Positions 24,507 through 33,749 of a stretch of DNA of 64,000 nucleotides are shown one piece after another. The notes below the pieces were generated by a model. The model was not told the origin of the DNA and did no database searches. It saw nothing but the letters and a program-made list of their open reading frames with translations. Where the stretch lies: NCBI RefSeq assembly GCF_024169655.1, contig NZ_JALJWV010000001.1, positions 3,973,001 through 4,037,000 of the forward strand. Reading direction: 5' to 3'. The position numbers were made by a program, and so were the translations under genes. Position 1 is the stretch's first letter, and every line of letters begins with the position of its first letter. This DNA comes from Pseudomonas marginalis (GTDB taxonomy: Bacteria > Pseudomonadota > Gammaproteobacteria > Pseudomonadales > Pseudomonadaceae).

Positions 24507-25346
24507 TCAGAAGCGATAGAAATAGCCGAAGCCAACACCATACTGGGTGCTCTTTTCAACCAATGGGCTGTCTTGGATACCCCCTCCCATTCGGGTGGCG
24601 CCCAAGTCAACGAACAGCGAGTGATTTTGCGCCGGGCGCCAATCCATCCGTATGCCGGCCTCGGTATTGACTGTTGAAGCACCCTGGTAGCTTGGGCGCC
24701 CGGCAACCACCTCACCCTCCGTGATACCGTAGTAGTAATCCACATAGTTGCTGTCCACCCACTCGGCTGCCAATCGAGGCGTAACACCGAAGGCTCCGGC
24801 AGCGAATCGACGATCAATCTGCAGTTTTGCCCGAGATCCTTTGCTGTTATTCATGGCGTCTGTAAGAACTTCGGCCGACAGCCTGGCCCAGTCCGTTCTC
24901 CAGGTGGCAACGCCACCTACCCAAAAACTGCTATCGCGATCACGCATACCTCGAAGGAAAGGCGAGTCGCCTGATTCGTAACCTTCACTGATGTATTTCC
25001 CGCGCAGACGGAAGGTCACAGGCCCTACCGGTGGCAGCTTTATGTCGACACCGGAACCGAATACGTGAACATATTCGCCCTCGTAGGTCACCATCGGAAA
25101 GCCGCGTACTTTGTTGTCAAAATCACGGTAGACCCGATAATTCATACCGCCTGCGAACCCGATGGCCCACTTTGAATTGCGGGTATCCGCTTCCGACCAG
25201 TTCTCGCCGGATGACTTGGCCGTGGTGTCTGTGGTTTGCGCAAACACAGAAGTCATGGGCAGGCCACCGGAGGCAAGGAGAGCCAGGGTCGCCGGCAGGG
25301 TGCGAACCAGCTTCAGTGAAACGGCAGAGAAAGCACGTGATGACAT
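24507..25346 (-). CDS. MipA/OmpV-family outer membrane protein
   Basis: A 279-residue beta-barrel protein. Signal peptide (hydrophobic LPATLALLASGGLPMTSVFAQ) with cleavage after VFA. The mature part has WAIGFAGGMNYRVYRDFDN, VTYEGEYVHVFGSGVDIKLPP, and ends GVGFGYFYRF with the terminal Phe needed for outer membrane insertion. MipA/OmpV proteins act as scaffold or channel; some take up or export aromatic compounds and contribute to antibiotic tolerance. It has two TetR-like operators upstream (25432-25476) and a TetR gene beyond them on the same strand. Confidence 0.85.
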   Translation of the reverse strand: MSSRAFSAVSLKLVRTLPATLALLASGGLPMTSVFAQTTDTTAKSSGENWSEADTRNSKWAIGFAGGMNYRVYRDFDNKVRGFPMVTYEGEYVHVFGSGVDIKLPPVGPVTFRLRGKYISEGYESGDSPFLRGMRDRDSSFWVGGVATWRTDWARLSAEVLTDAMNNSKGSRAKLQIDRRFAAGAFGVTPRLAAEWVDSNYVDYYYGITEGEVVAGRPSYQGASTVNTEAGIRMDWRPAQNHSLFVDLGATRMGGGIQDSPLVEKSTQYGVGFGYFYRF

Positions 25347-25431
25347 AATCTAATCGTCCGGAGAAGAGTGCTGGGAAGGCCTGGCCGGAACTCGGTAGGC
25401 GCCATAAAACATCCATCAAAAACGCGCTAAC

Positions 25432-25476
25432 GACCGATCGGTCATTAGCGAGCAAGATACTACCGAACGATCGGTC
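25432..25476. promoter_or_regulatory. Pair of TetR-type operators before mipA/ompV
   Basis: Site 1 (25432-25443) is the perfect palindrome GACCGATCGGTC. Site 2 (25465-25476) is GAACGATCGGTC, one mismatch. Their centres are 33 bp apart, three helical turns, on one DNA face. Such GACCGATCGGTC-like palindromes are usual for TetR repressors; the gene at 25912 is the natural candidate. Confidence 0.7.
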
Positions 25477-25911
25477 AGTAAATCATCAATTTAAAACTAA
25501 ACATTGCAGGCAGCACCCCAGGCTAGCGCCTTGACCCATTGCTGACTTCAGCGGTTGAACAGCTTGTGGATGCGCAGCCTGATGCAGAGCAGACCTGCGG
25601 GTCGAGCGCTCGCTAAACCATACACTCACGCTAGGTATTTGATTTAACGAGGAAAATATTGGAGGTTCGAGCGCGCGTGGACGAGATATTCGGCCGCAAC
25701 TGCTGTTCCGTTAACACGGGAGAGCCTGCGCCGTTGCGAATGGCCGGATGAGGGGATGTCGGTTACGACGTTGATCCTGAACAACATTGCGTTGTCATTG
25801 CCTTGGGTAACGGGATCAACAGTTTTTCTGATATCGCTGCCAGCCCCAGAAAAAACAGGGTCTTAGACTGTCAGCGTGCAATCTCATTGGCACTCACTCG
25901 CAGAGCCTCCG
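25477..25911. other. Intergenic stretch without recognisable gene
   Basis: About 435 bases of lower GC content between the operators and the tetR stop codon. I see no open frame with a ribosome site, no RNA gene and no strong repeat here. Confidence 0.45.
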
Positions 25912-26568
25912 CTAATCACTGCTGTCGGGTCGCAACAGCAAGGCCAACAACTGGCGATGTGAATGCTTGACCGCCTGTATTTCAGGTTGCGCTTTATCCT
26001 TGCCCATGACCATTTGCGCCACTGCCGAATAGACCACAGGCGCCATCACTAGGCTGAAATGGTCGGTCAAGGGACTGGACTTCACGATGCCGTTCGCCAC
26101 ATAGCCATCGATCAGCGCCTGGCGATCCATACGACCATGCATGTCCTTGGCTTCCCACTTCGCCAGCAGGTGCGGCACACGATGGCCCTCGGTAATCAGC
26201 AGCCGGGCAATCGCAACCGTGTCATCGGTAAGCCCGCTGTAGGCAAAGTCGATAAGGCGCTCGATAAGGTCATCGGCAGAGGTGAGATTCTGTAACTGAC
26301 TCCAGTTACGTTCCGAGCGGCTCATCAATTGCTCAAGGAGCGTTTCAAACATGTCGTCCTTGCTAGCGAAATGAGCATAGACATTAGCCTTCGAGATTCC
26401 CGCTCTTTCGGCAATCTTGGCAATACTGGCACCGGTAAAACCCAAAGCGTTGAACTCAATCAGCGCCGCGTCGAGAATCTGCTGGCGACGAACCTCAGGG
26501 AGCAGACGCGTCCTTTTCTTTTTTGGTTCAGGCTGGAGTTGGAGCACTATCGGATTTGTTTTTTTCAT
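25912..26568 (-). CDS. TetR-family regulator
   Basis: A 218-residue TetR protein. After a basic leader (PEPKKKRTRLLPEVRRQQ) the DNA-binding domain reads ILDAALIEFNALGFTGASIAKIAERAGISKANVYAHFASKDDMFETLL. The C-terminal domain (RLLITEGHRVPHLLAKWEA) is of the AcrR C-terminal type seen in PsrA/RutR-like or AefR-like proteins. It is read toward the mipA/ompV gene, with 565 bp between, and probably represses it through the palindromes at 25432-25476. The ligand is unknown. Confidence 0.85.
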   Translation of the reverse strand: MKKTNPIVLQLQPEPKKKRTRLLPEVRRQQILDAALIEFNALGFTGASIAKIAERAGISKANVYAHFASKDDMFETLLEQLMSRSERNWSQLQNLTSADDLIERLIDFAYSGLTDDTVAIARLLITEGHRVPHLLAKWEAKDMHGRMDRQALIDGYVANGIVKSSPLTDHFSLVMAPVVYSAVAQMVMGKDKAQPEIQAVKHSHRQLLALLLRPDSSD

Positions 26569-26987
26569 ACTGCCATGTCGTGTAGGAGTCAGAACGTGGT
26601 GCAGAGGATGCCGACGGAGTTTTTAACTGTGTGCGAGAGCGCATTTATAACGTTTGCGGATCATTAATAATGCACCTTCGGATAACGCTATACACCGTGC
26701 AAAATCCCGCGGGGGCTTACGTGCCGAGGGGCAAGTCTAGACCACAAAGCTTTGCGGACGCTCAATTTTCTACTTACATCCTCTGTATTCCTGGCCTTGG
26801 CAGCGAACTTAGACATCCATGTGTTGCCGAAATAAGCCGACATGGTATTCCAGCTTCGTGTGCTCAAAAAAACAGCCCCCTAACATGCGGCTACACCTCA
26901 ACGATAACGCTCAAGCCAGTGAGCATAGGGCGCAGGTAGTGTCCAGGAGGACCTTTCAACACCCAGCTCCTTTACCGCAAAGTAAGC
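26569..26987. other. Intergenic stretch between tetR and an OYE remnant
   Basis: About 420 bases with no frame I can support as a gene. Promoters of the flanking tetR should lie near 26600-26700. Base composition is more AT-rich than the flanking catabolic genes, in line with degraded mobile DNA. Confidence 0.4.
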
Positions 26988-27095
26988 TCAGTTTGGGTCG
27001 GCCAGATGCGCACGGCCCACTGACACCAATTCGAGTTGCCCGGCCTGCAACGCCCCTTCGGCTAGTTGCGGCGTACCAACCTGACGCTCAGAAGG
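26988..27095 (-). pseudogene. C-terminal scrap of an NADH:flavin oxidoreductase (OYE family)
   Basis: On the minus strand the last 34 codons before a stop at 26988 read SERQVGTPQLAEGALQ and AGQLELVSVGRAHLADPN. This matches the phosphate-binding end of YqjM-type old yellow enzymes (usually ..DLVAVGRALLADPNW..). The native C-terminus is cut by a stop directly after DPN, and upstream codons show no OYE resemblance. It is not derived from the intact OYE gene at 10788, whose motif differs (LIAFGRPFIANPDLP). Confidence 0.55.
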
Positions 27096-27263
27096 TTCCC
27101 GCCGACTGTAATGCAAGCACGCTTTCAGCTCATCGCCGCAACTCCCCCGCCTCCCAAACCATCCGTTTACTGCACCTTTTCTGAAAAATACTTTTATAAA
27201 CACTTATAGTTTCTATAGAGTTCTCTAGGCACTGAACAGCCGATCTCGAGTATTGCCAAGCCC

Positions 27264-27884
27264 ATGACGCAAAAGACCACCAAGGCTACGCCTACCAAAC
27301 CCCGGAGCCGATCTTCGATCGGTGCCGTGCGCAGCCCGCAAAGCACCGAGGCGATCCTCGAAGCGGCGGCCGCCATCCTTGAAGAGCAAGGGTATCGGGC
27401 GTTCACCATGGACGCGCTGGTCGAACGCGCCGGCTCCAGCAAACCGACCATCTATCGGTGGTGGCGCAGCAAAGGCGCGTTGTTGCGCGACGTTTACGAA
27501 CGCGCAGCGCTGACGTTCGTGACCTCCCCCGACACCGGCAACCTCGAACAGGATCTGGTCGTGCATTTACGCTCGCTGTGGAACTGGTGGCGCACGTCGA
27601 GTGCCGGGGAGACCCTGCGCAGTTTCTTCATTGAGATCCAGCTGGATTCCAAGGCCATTGCCGAGTTTCGCGATGGGTTTCTACCGCGCCGCGAGCGCAC
27701 GCTGCGCAGGATCTTCGCCCGAGCCGTCGCTTCCGGGGACATTGTCGACGGCCCTGCGGTGGAGATGGCCGTCGCCATGCTGACCGGCATGTCCTGGCTG
27801 CACCTGATTACCGCGAACCTGGAGAACCTCGATGACATCGACCATTGCGTCGCGGTCCTCGTCAAAGGCCTGAGAGTCCGCTAG
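27264..27884 (+). CDS. TetR-family regulator of the efflux operon
   Basis: A 206-residue TetR protein with a basic leader (TQKTTKATPTKPRSRSS), helix-turn-helix STEAILEAAAAILEEQGYRAFTMDALVERAGSSKPTIYRWWRSKGALL and a TetR_C_33-like ligand domain (FFIEIQLDSKAIAEFRDGFL). It is encoded 105 bp upstream of the NodT-HlyD-MFS genes in the same direction. An AT-rich stretch with short TATAG/CTATAG inverted elements at 27185-27230 may be its operator. The likely role is repression of the pump until an aromatic ligand binds. Confidence 0.85.
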   Translation: MTQKTTKATPTKPRSRSSIGAVRSPQSTEAILEAAAAILEEQGYRAFTMDALVERAGSSKPTIYRWWRSKGALLRDVYERAALTFVTSPDTGNLEQDLVVHLRSLWNWWRTSSAGETLRSFFIEIQLDSKAIAEFRDGFLPRRERTLRRIFARAVASGDIVDGPAVEMAVAMLTGMSWLHLITANLENLDDIDHCVAVLVKGLRVR

Positions 27885-27908
27885 CCAGCGGGCCCGGGCG
27901 TTTTTTTT
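27885..27908 (+). terminator. Possible weak terminator after tetR
   Basis: A GC-rich block (GCGGGCCCGGGCG) followed directly by eight T residues (27901-27908). Stem pairing is imperfect. It could separate tetR from the pump genes partially. Confidence 0.4.
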
Positions 27909-27989
27909 GCGCATAACGACACTGACAGTTTTTATTGAGCTATCGCTGCCCTACCCCCCGTATGGGTTACACGCCAGAGAACACCGTTG

Positions 27990-29483
27990 ATGAACAATCG
28001 AAAAATCCCGGCGTCCCGACGCTCGGTCGCCGTCAGGACATCAGCTATCGTACTGTCGATCCTGCTGGCGGGATGTTCCTACCATGACTTGAAGCCCCAG
28101 GCCCGCCTGCTACCTGCCGGGGATGCCGGTGAAACCCTGGCCCACAGCGGGATCACACTCTCGCCGGCGGCCTGGCCAACCGAAAGCTGGTGGACCCGCT
28201 TCAACGACACGCAACTCGACCGCCTGGTTGCAGAGGCCCTCGCCCAGAGCCCCACCTTGCGCTCCGCCGCCGCCCGCGTGCGTCAGGCTGGCGCGCTGGA
28301 AGCCATCGAAGGCGCTTCGCGGCTGCCACGGGTGGACGCTGCCGCCAGCACCACCCGCGAGCGATTCAGTGCTAACGGCACGACGCCCGCCCCGGTCAAA
28401 GGCACTTGGCAAAATGTCGACCAGGCGACCCTGAACATCGGCTATGAACTGGATTTCTGGGGCAAAAATCGCGCAGCCGTCGAGGCCGCCGTGGGACGCC
28501 GTCATGCCCTGGAAGTCGACAGCCGAGCAGCCGCGCTAATGGTCTCGGCGGCCGTGGTGCAAACCTATATCGACCTGAACGATACCTACGCGCAGTTGGA
28601 CGTCGCCCAAGCGCTGCTGGACCAGCAAGTGCAGATCGAACAGCTCACGCAGCAACGTTTTGCCGCGGAGTTGGGCACCCAGATCGATATCAAGCAATCC
28701 CAGGCCTCGCTGCCCGCCAGCCGGGCCAGCATTGCAGCGCTCAAGGAAATGATCGAGCTGCACCAAAACAAGCTCGCCTCATTACTGGGCCAGGGGCCGG
28801 ACCGTGGGCGCTCGATTACGCGCCCTCACCTGCAAGCCGGCAACAGCGTGGTGCTGCCCAGCCATATTGCCGCCGAACTCGTGGGCCATCGCCCCGACGT
28901 GGTCGCCCAACGCTGGCGGGTCGAGGCCTGTGGGCATGAGATCGACGTGGCGAAAGCGCGCTTTTATCCGAACGTGAACCTCACGGCGTTTGTCGGTTTG
29001 CAAAGCCTGGCGTTCGATACGTTCAACGACCACAGCAGTCGAATCCTGGGGTTTGCACCGGCGATCAGCCTGCCCATCTTCGAAGGTGGCCGCTTACGCG
29101 GCAATCTGGATGCACAGGACGCGGCGTATGACCTGGCCGTGGAAAACTACAACCAGACCGTCGTCGATGCGCTGCGCGATATCGCCGATCAACTGTCATC
29201 GCTGCGCTGGTTGAAAGAACGCCTGGCTCAGCAACAGGAAGCGGTCGACACCGCCCAGGCGGCCGCCGACCTGGTCAACCTGCGCTATCGCGCAGGCCTG
29301 GCCACTTACTTGCAAGTGTTGGCGACCGAGAACGCGACTCTGGCCCAGAAGCGCCAACTGGTCACCTTGGCGTCTCGCGCCCTGTCGCTGCAAGCCAATT
29401 TGAGCCGGGCGCTGGGCGGCGGCTACCGCCCCGAGTTCCGCGCCTCCGTCCCTGCCCTCCCAACCGTAGCAGATCACTCATGA
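27990..29483 (+). CDS. NodT-family outer membrane efflux lipoprotein
   Basis: A 497-residue TolC-like channel. The N-terminus has a lipoprotein signal with lipobox LLAGC. Two OEP repeats follow: GITLSPAAWPTESWWTRFNDTQLDRLVAEALAQSPTL begins the first; HRPDVVAQRWRVEACGHEIDVAKARFYPNVNLTAF begins the second. It would form the outer membrane duct of the pump whose other parts are the HlyD and MFS proteins encoded next. The next ATG overlaps this stop by four bases. The periplasmic helix repeats are of full length. Confidence 0.9.
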   Translation: MNNRKIPASRRSVAVRTSAIVLSILLAGCSYHDLKPQARLLPAGDAGETLAHSGITLSPAAWPTESWWTRFNDTQLDRLVAEALAQSPTLRSAAARVRQAGALEAIEGASRLPRVDAAASTTRERFSANGTTPAPVKGTWQNVDQATLNIGYELDFWGKNRAAVEAAVGRRHALEVDSRAAALMVSAAVVQTYIDLNDTYAQLDVAQALLDQQVQIEQLTQQRFAAELGTQIDIKQSQASLPASRASIAALKEMIELHQNKLASLLGQGPDRGRSITRPHLQAGNSVVLPSHIAAELVGHRPDVVAQRWRVEACGHEIDVAKARFYPNVNLTAFVGLQSLAFDTFNDHSSRILGFAPAISLPIFEGGRLRGNLDAQDAAYDLAVENYNQTVVDALRDIADQLSSLRWLKERLAQQQEAVDTAQAAADLVNLRYRAGLATYLQVLATENATLAQKRQLVTLASRALSLQANLSRALGGGYRPEFRASVPALPTVADHS

Positions 29484-30661
29484 CCACCCCGACGTCCGCC
29501 CCCACGCCTGTCAAACCGTCCTATCGCCCGCAGCGGCTGCTGATCCTGGGGATCGTGCTGCTCCTGGCCGCCCTCGGCGGCGGGTACCTGCTCGGGCTGG
29601 GCAACCAGTCCACCGACGACGCCTACGTGGACGGCAACATCGTTCAGGTCACCGCCCAGGTCAGCGGCACCGTGACCGTCATCGGCGGCGACAACACCGA
29701 CCATATCGACGCCCATGCGCCGCTGGTCACGCTCAATCCCGTGGATGCCGAGATCCAGTACCAGCGCGCCCAATCCAACCTGGCCCGCGCCGTGCGCCAG
29801 GCGCGCACCCAGTATTACCAGGTTCAGCAACTGCAGGCGCAAGTCAGCCAACGGCAAAACGACGTGCGCAAAGCCCAGGACGATGTGCGCCGCCGCAGCC
29901 AACTGGCCGCCAGCGGCGCGGTGTCCCGTGAAGAAATCAGCCATGCCGAGGAAGTCCTCAAAAACGCCCTCGCCGGCCTCGACGGCACACAACATGCGCT
30001 GGCCGTGCGCCTGGCGATGGTCGACAACACCACACTGCGCACCCACCCCGATGTGCTGGTGGCAGCCGCTAACTTGCGCGATGCGTACATTGCACTGCAC
30101 CGCACGCAGATCTACTCGCCGGTCAGCGGCCTGATCACCAAGCGCAGCGTGCAAGTGGGTCAGCGCATCAACCCCGGCGTGGCTTTGATGTCGGTGGTAC
30201 CGATCGATCAAGTGTGGGTGAACGCCAACTTCAAGGAGTCGCAGATCGAAGATCTGCGCATCGGCCAACCTGCCGTGCTGCGCGCCGACGCCTACGGACG
30301 CAAGGTGGTGTTCCACGGCACGATCGTCGGCCTGGATGCCGGTACCGGCAGTGCGTTTTCATTGATGCCCGCGCAAAACGCCACCGGCAACTGGATCAAA
30401 GTCACCCAGCGCGTGCCGGTGCGCATTGCGCTGCGCGCCGATGAAATTGCCGCTCACCCGCTGCGCCTGGGGCTCTCCATGCGCGTGTCCGTGGACACCA
30501 CCGACACCCGTGGCCAGGTGCTCAACACCACCTCGCCGGCCCAACCCGCCTACAGCACCGATGTGTTCGAAAACGAACTCAAGGACGCCAATGCGATGGT
30601 CGAACAGGTCATCAGCGCCAACGAAGACCGCGGCCAGGTCGCTCAGTCGCTCAAGCCTTGA
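29480..30661 (+). CDS. HlyD/EmrA-family membrane fusion protein
   Basis: A 393-residue periplasmic adaptor. One N-terminal membrane helix (LLILGIVLLLAALGGGYLLGL), then the lipoyl half-motif DDAYVDGNIVQVTAQVSGTV, a long coiled-coil hairpin (residues ~95-190), the second lipoyl half IYSPVSGLITKRSVQVGQRI and the beta-barrel VNANFKESQIEDLRIGQPA. These match EmrA/FarA/AaeA adaptors for MFS pumps. It is coupled to nodT by an ATGA overlap and lies 12 bp before the MFS gene. Confidence 0.92.
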   Translation: MTTPTSAPTPVKPSYRPQRLLILGIVLLLAALGGGYLLGLGNQSTDDAYVDGNIVQVTAQVSGTVTVIGGDNTDHIDAHAPLVTLNPVDAEIQYQRAQSNLARAVRQARTQYYQVQQLQAQVSQRQNDVRKAQDDVRRRSQLAASGAVSREEISHAEEVLKNALAGLDGTQHALAVRLAMVDNTTLRTHPDVLVAAANLRDAYIALHRTQIYSPVSGLITKRSVQVGQRINPGVALMSVVPIDQVWVNANFKESQIEDLRIGQPAVLRADAYGRKVVFHGTIVGLDAGTGSAFSLMPAQNATGNWIKVTQRVPVRIALRADEIAAHPLRLGLSMRVSVDTTDTRGQVLNTTSPAQPAYSTDVFENELKDANAMVEQVISANEDRGQVAQSLKP

Positions 30662-30673
30662 CGGGGTCCCTGC

Positions 30674-32194
30674 ATGTACCGGAAAAACGCTGCCTTGTTG
30701 ATGACCGTAGGGCTGCTCTGCGCGCTGGAATACCTGCAGGCCGGTATGATCGCGTTTGCGTCGGCGCCGATCCGGGGCGAAATCGACGCCAGCCCCGAGG
30801 AGTTCACCCTGGTCGCGGCGCTGTATGCGTGTATCGCCGTGGTGGTGATCTCCAAGCAGCGTTGGTTGGTGGAACGGCTCGGCTGGCGCAACTTCATGCT
30901 CGGTTCGATCAGCATTTACGTGCTGGGCGCCGTTGTGTGCGGGATCAGTGGTGACCTGACCAGCTTCACCGTCGGCCGGGTCGTCATGGCGCTGGGGGGA
31001 GCCTCCTTTATGACCTCCGCGCGCCTGATGGTGAACCTGCTGCCACCGGGGCCCGGGCGATTCGTGGGGGTCAAAGTGTTTGCCACCGGCCTGGCCAGCG
31101 GCACGGCGGCAGCGCCGTTTCTGTCCTCGTTGGCGGTGGTCGAAGACACCTGGCACGCAATCTTCTGGCTGCTGATCGCCGGCGCGGTGGCCGCAGGCGT
31201 GCTGTGCATGCGGTTCTTGCCCAGTGAGCCGATTCACGAAGACGAACGCTCACCGTCCAGCCCGGCGAATATCCTGCTGTTGTCCGTGAGCACCTTCTTT
31301 CTGTTGTATGTGCTGCAGCGCTCCTACTACGACTTCTACAATGAGTCGATCATCCTCCTGGCCTTCGCGCTGCTGGCGGCATTGGGCGTGTACATTTTCT
31401 TCCATGCCGAACACGCGAAAGACGAGCCCTTCCTCAAGGTCAAAGACTTGATGCAGTCACGCTATATCCTCGGCGTGGGTTTGTTTTGCTTCACCTATAT
31501 CGTGCTGGGCAGCAACAACTACATCCTGCCGTACTTCCTGCAGAGCGGGCTTGGCTATTCTTGGGACACCATCGGCACGTTCCAGGCATTCGGCCTTGCC
31601 GGCGCCTTGTTGACCTGGTTCGCGATGGCCCTGGTCATCCCCAAGTACCCGGCGCCCAAGAAGTTCTTCGTGGTCGGCTTTGCCGCGCTGATCAGCTTCG
31701 GCCTGTTGCTGTCCTCCCTGACCCTCGACGCCAACATGTGGAGCCATATCTTGCCCGCGCTGGTGCTCAACGGCTGCTTTGTGATGCTGGTCCTCGCCAC
31801 CGCCGCGATGCAGACCTTTCGCGACGTGACCCATCACGACACCTTGTTCGCCCATGCTTACCAGATCAAAAGCATGCTCGGGCAAATCGCGATGGCCATC
31901 GGCACGACCCTCGCCACCTTGTTCCTGCAATGGCGCAGCACGCTGCAGTACAACAACCTCAACGGGCATTTCAACCCAGGCGATCCGCTGTACCAAGACA
32001 GCGCACAACGCCTGACCCTGGCCCTCACCCCCGCCGTCGGCGCAGGCCCGGCCAACCAGATCGCCGTCGCGACGCTGGCCCAGGACCTGCACCAACAGGC
32101 AACCCTGGTGGCCAGCATGGAGTATTTCTGGGTGGTTATCGTGGTGGCCGGGGTGGCGTTGGGGGTTTCGATGGTGCAGAAGACTTTTAAGTGA
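30674..32194 (+). CDS. MFS inner membrane efflux pump, DHA2 (EmrB-like) type
   Basis: A 506-residue transporter with about 14 hydrophobic segments, matching drug:H+ antiporter 2 proteins that pair with HlyD adaptors. The N-terminal helix MTVGLLCALEYLQAGMIAFAS replaces the usual LDxTIVNVALP motif with LEYLQAGMIAFASAP, and VGRVVMALGGASFMTSARLM is a recognisable variant of motif C. A similar regulator/efflux pair lies beside the hap genes of P. fluorescens ACB. The likely substrates are aromatic acids or phenols. The genes end at a hairpin region shared with the convergent salicylate operon. Confidence 0.85.
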   Translation: MYRKNAALLMTVGLLCALEYLQAGMIAFASAPIRGEIDASPEEFTLVAALYACIAVVVISKQRWLVERLGWRNFMLGSISIYVLGAVVCGISGDLTSFTVGRVVMALGGASFMTSARLMVNLLPPGPGRFVGVKVFATGLASGTAAAPFLSSLAVVEDTWHAIFWLLIAGAVAAGVLCMRFLPSEPIHEDERSPSSPANILLLSVSTFFLLYVLQRSYYDFYNESIILLAFALLAALGVYIFFHAEHAKDEPFLKVKDLMQSRYILGVGLFCFTYIVLGSNNYILPYFLQSGLGYSWDTIGTFQAFGLAGALLTWFAMALVIPKYPAPKKFFVVGFAALISFGLLLSSLTLDANMWSHILPALVLNGCFVMLVLATAAMQTFRDVTHHDTLFAHAYQIKSMLGQIAMAIGTTLATLFLQWRSTLQYNNLNGHFNPGDPLYQDSAQRLTLALTPAVGAGPANQIAVATLAQDLHQQATLVASMEYFWVVIVVAGVALGVSMVQKTFK

Positions 32195-32230
32195 AGGTTG
32201 TCGCAGGGGCTTGGGCGGGACGTTCACGAT

Positions 32231-32254
32231 AAAAACCGGCTCTGCAGAGCCGGT
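32231..32254 (-). terminator. Rho-independent terminator of the salicylate operon
   Basis: Perfect 8-bp stem ACCGGCTC, loop TGCA, GAGCCGGT, with five A on the left that become a U tract on the minus strand. It ends the minus-strand dehydrogenase gene (stop at 32270) and may also stop the convergent MFS transcript. Confidence 0.85.
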
Positions 32255-32269
32255 CTCACTGCCTTGGGA

Positions 32270-33721
32270 TCAGAACGGATAAGGCTGGTCGGAAGGCTCG
32301 ACCGTGACCCATTTCACTTCGGTGAACTCCTCAATCACCGCGCTGCCGTCGAAGCGGCCATAGCCGCTGTTCTTCATGCCGCCATAGGGGGCCTGCGGCT
32401 CGTTTTGCACGGTGGCACCGTTGATATGCACGCAACCGGCATCGAGGCGGCTGGCCAGGTCCAGGGCCAGGCTGACATTGCGACTGAAAATCGCCGATGA
32501 CAGGCCGAATGCCGTGTCGTTGGCCACCTGCAGCGCGTGCTCGGCGCCGTTCACACGAACCACGGTCGTGACCGGGCCGAAGGTTTCTTCATCGTAGATT
32601 TCCATCGCCGACGACACGCGATCCACCAGGGTAGGCACCATTTGCGCGTCTTGCGCCCGCCCACCCGTCATAATCTCGGCACCTTTGGCGACAGCATCAT
32701 CGAGCATCTGGTTGATGCGCTTCACCGAGCCCTGGGAAATCATCGGGCCCACTACGCTGGCCGGGTTGGTCACCGGATTACCATGCTCAAGGCCGCGGAT
32801 GCGTTGCGCGAATTTGCCCACGAACTCATCAGCCACCGCCTCATCGACCACGAAGCGTTCGGTGGACATGCAGATTTGCCCCTGGTACAGAAACGCACCG
32901 AAGATCGCGGCGTTGACGGCGCCGTCGAGGTCGGCATCTGCCAGCACGATAAACGGCGCCTTGCCACCGAGTTCCAAGAGCGAGCGTTTGAGGTATTTCG
33001 CACAGGTCTGGGCAATCATCCGGCCGACGTTGGTCGAACCGGTGAAATTCACCCGGCGCACCGTATCGTGGGCAATCAGCACTTCGGTCACCGCACCGGC
33101 ATCTTCGGGCGCAGAGATGATGAAGTTCACCACACCGGCCGGGAAGCCAGCGTCATAGAAGGCCTGGGCCAGCAGTTCGTGAGTGCGCGGGCTGTTCTCC
33201 GAACCCTTGAAAATCACGGTATTGCCGCAGGCCAACGGGTAAGCGACAGACCGCGTGCCGAGCAGGACGGGACCGTTCCAGGGCGCAATGCTCAGCACCG
33301 TGCCAACGGGCTGACGCAAGGTGACAGAGAGCGTGCCGGGCTTGTCGGTGGCCAGGGTCTCGCCTTTGATTTGCGTGGTGAGTGATGCTGCCTCTCGCAG
33401 CAGGTTGGCTGAACCCTGCACGTTGAACTGCGCCCACAGGCGCGACGCACCGATCTCTTCGGCCATCACCGCGCAAAACTGCTCCATCTTGCTTTCCAGT
33501 GCATCGGCGGCGGCCAGCAGCAGGCGGCGGCGCTCGGTCGGGCCGACCTTCGACCAGGTCTTGAACGCTTGCTGCGAAGAAGCTGCAACGCGGCGTGCGT
33601 CTTCTACGCTACAGGCGGCGCCAGTGGTGACAACCTTGCCGCTGACCGGATCGATACGCTGGTAGGTCTTACCGTCCGAAGCCGCTTGCGGGATGTTGTC
33701 GATGACGAGTTGAACATTCAT
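32270..33721 (-). CDS. nahF: Salicylaldehyde dehydrogenase (NahF-like)
   Basis: A 483-residue NAD+-dependent aldehyde dehydrogenase. It shows strong resemblance to NahF/DoxF: VGPTERRRLLLAAADALESKM, VLSIAPWNGPVLLGTRSVAYPL, RVNFTGSTNVGRMIAQ, SLLELGGKAPFIVL (general base Glu) and YQGQICMSTERFVVDEAVADEF with the catalytic Cys, ending GGMKNSGYGRFDGSAVIEEFTEVKW. The expected reaction is salicylaldehyde to salicylate, which the adjacent hydroxylase turns into catechol. ATG at 33721 follows AAGGAA. Vanillin or benzaldehyde are possible alternative substrates. Confidence 0.88.
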   Translation of the reverse strand: MNVQLVIDNIPQAASDGKTYQRIDPVSGKVVTTGAACSVEDARRVAASSQQAFKTWSKVGPTERRRLLLAAADALESKMEQFCAVMAEEIGASRLWAQFNVQGSANLLREAASLTTQIKGETLATDKPGTLSVTLRQPVGTVLSIAPWNGPVLLGTRSVAYPLACGNTVIFKGSENSPRTHELLAQAFYDAGFPAGVVNFIISAPEDAGAVTEVLIAHDTVRRVNFTGSTNVGRMIAQTCAKYLKRSLLELGGKAPFIVLADADLDGAVNAAIFGAFLYQGQICMSTERFVVDEAVADEFVGKFAQRIRGLEHGNPVTNPASVVGPMISQGSVKRINQMLDDAVAKGAEIMTGGRAQDAQMVPTLVDRVSSAMEIYDEETFGPVTTVVRVNGAEHALQVANDTAFGLSSAIFSRNVSLALDLASRLDAGCVHINGATVQNEPQAPYGGMKNSGYGRFDGSAVIEEFTEVKWVTVEPSDQPYPF

Positions 33722-33749
33722 CTTGGGTTCCTTTGATGGGCTTGAAAAA

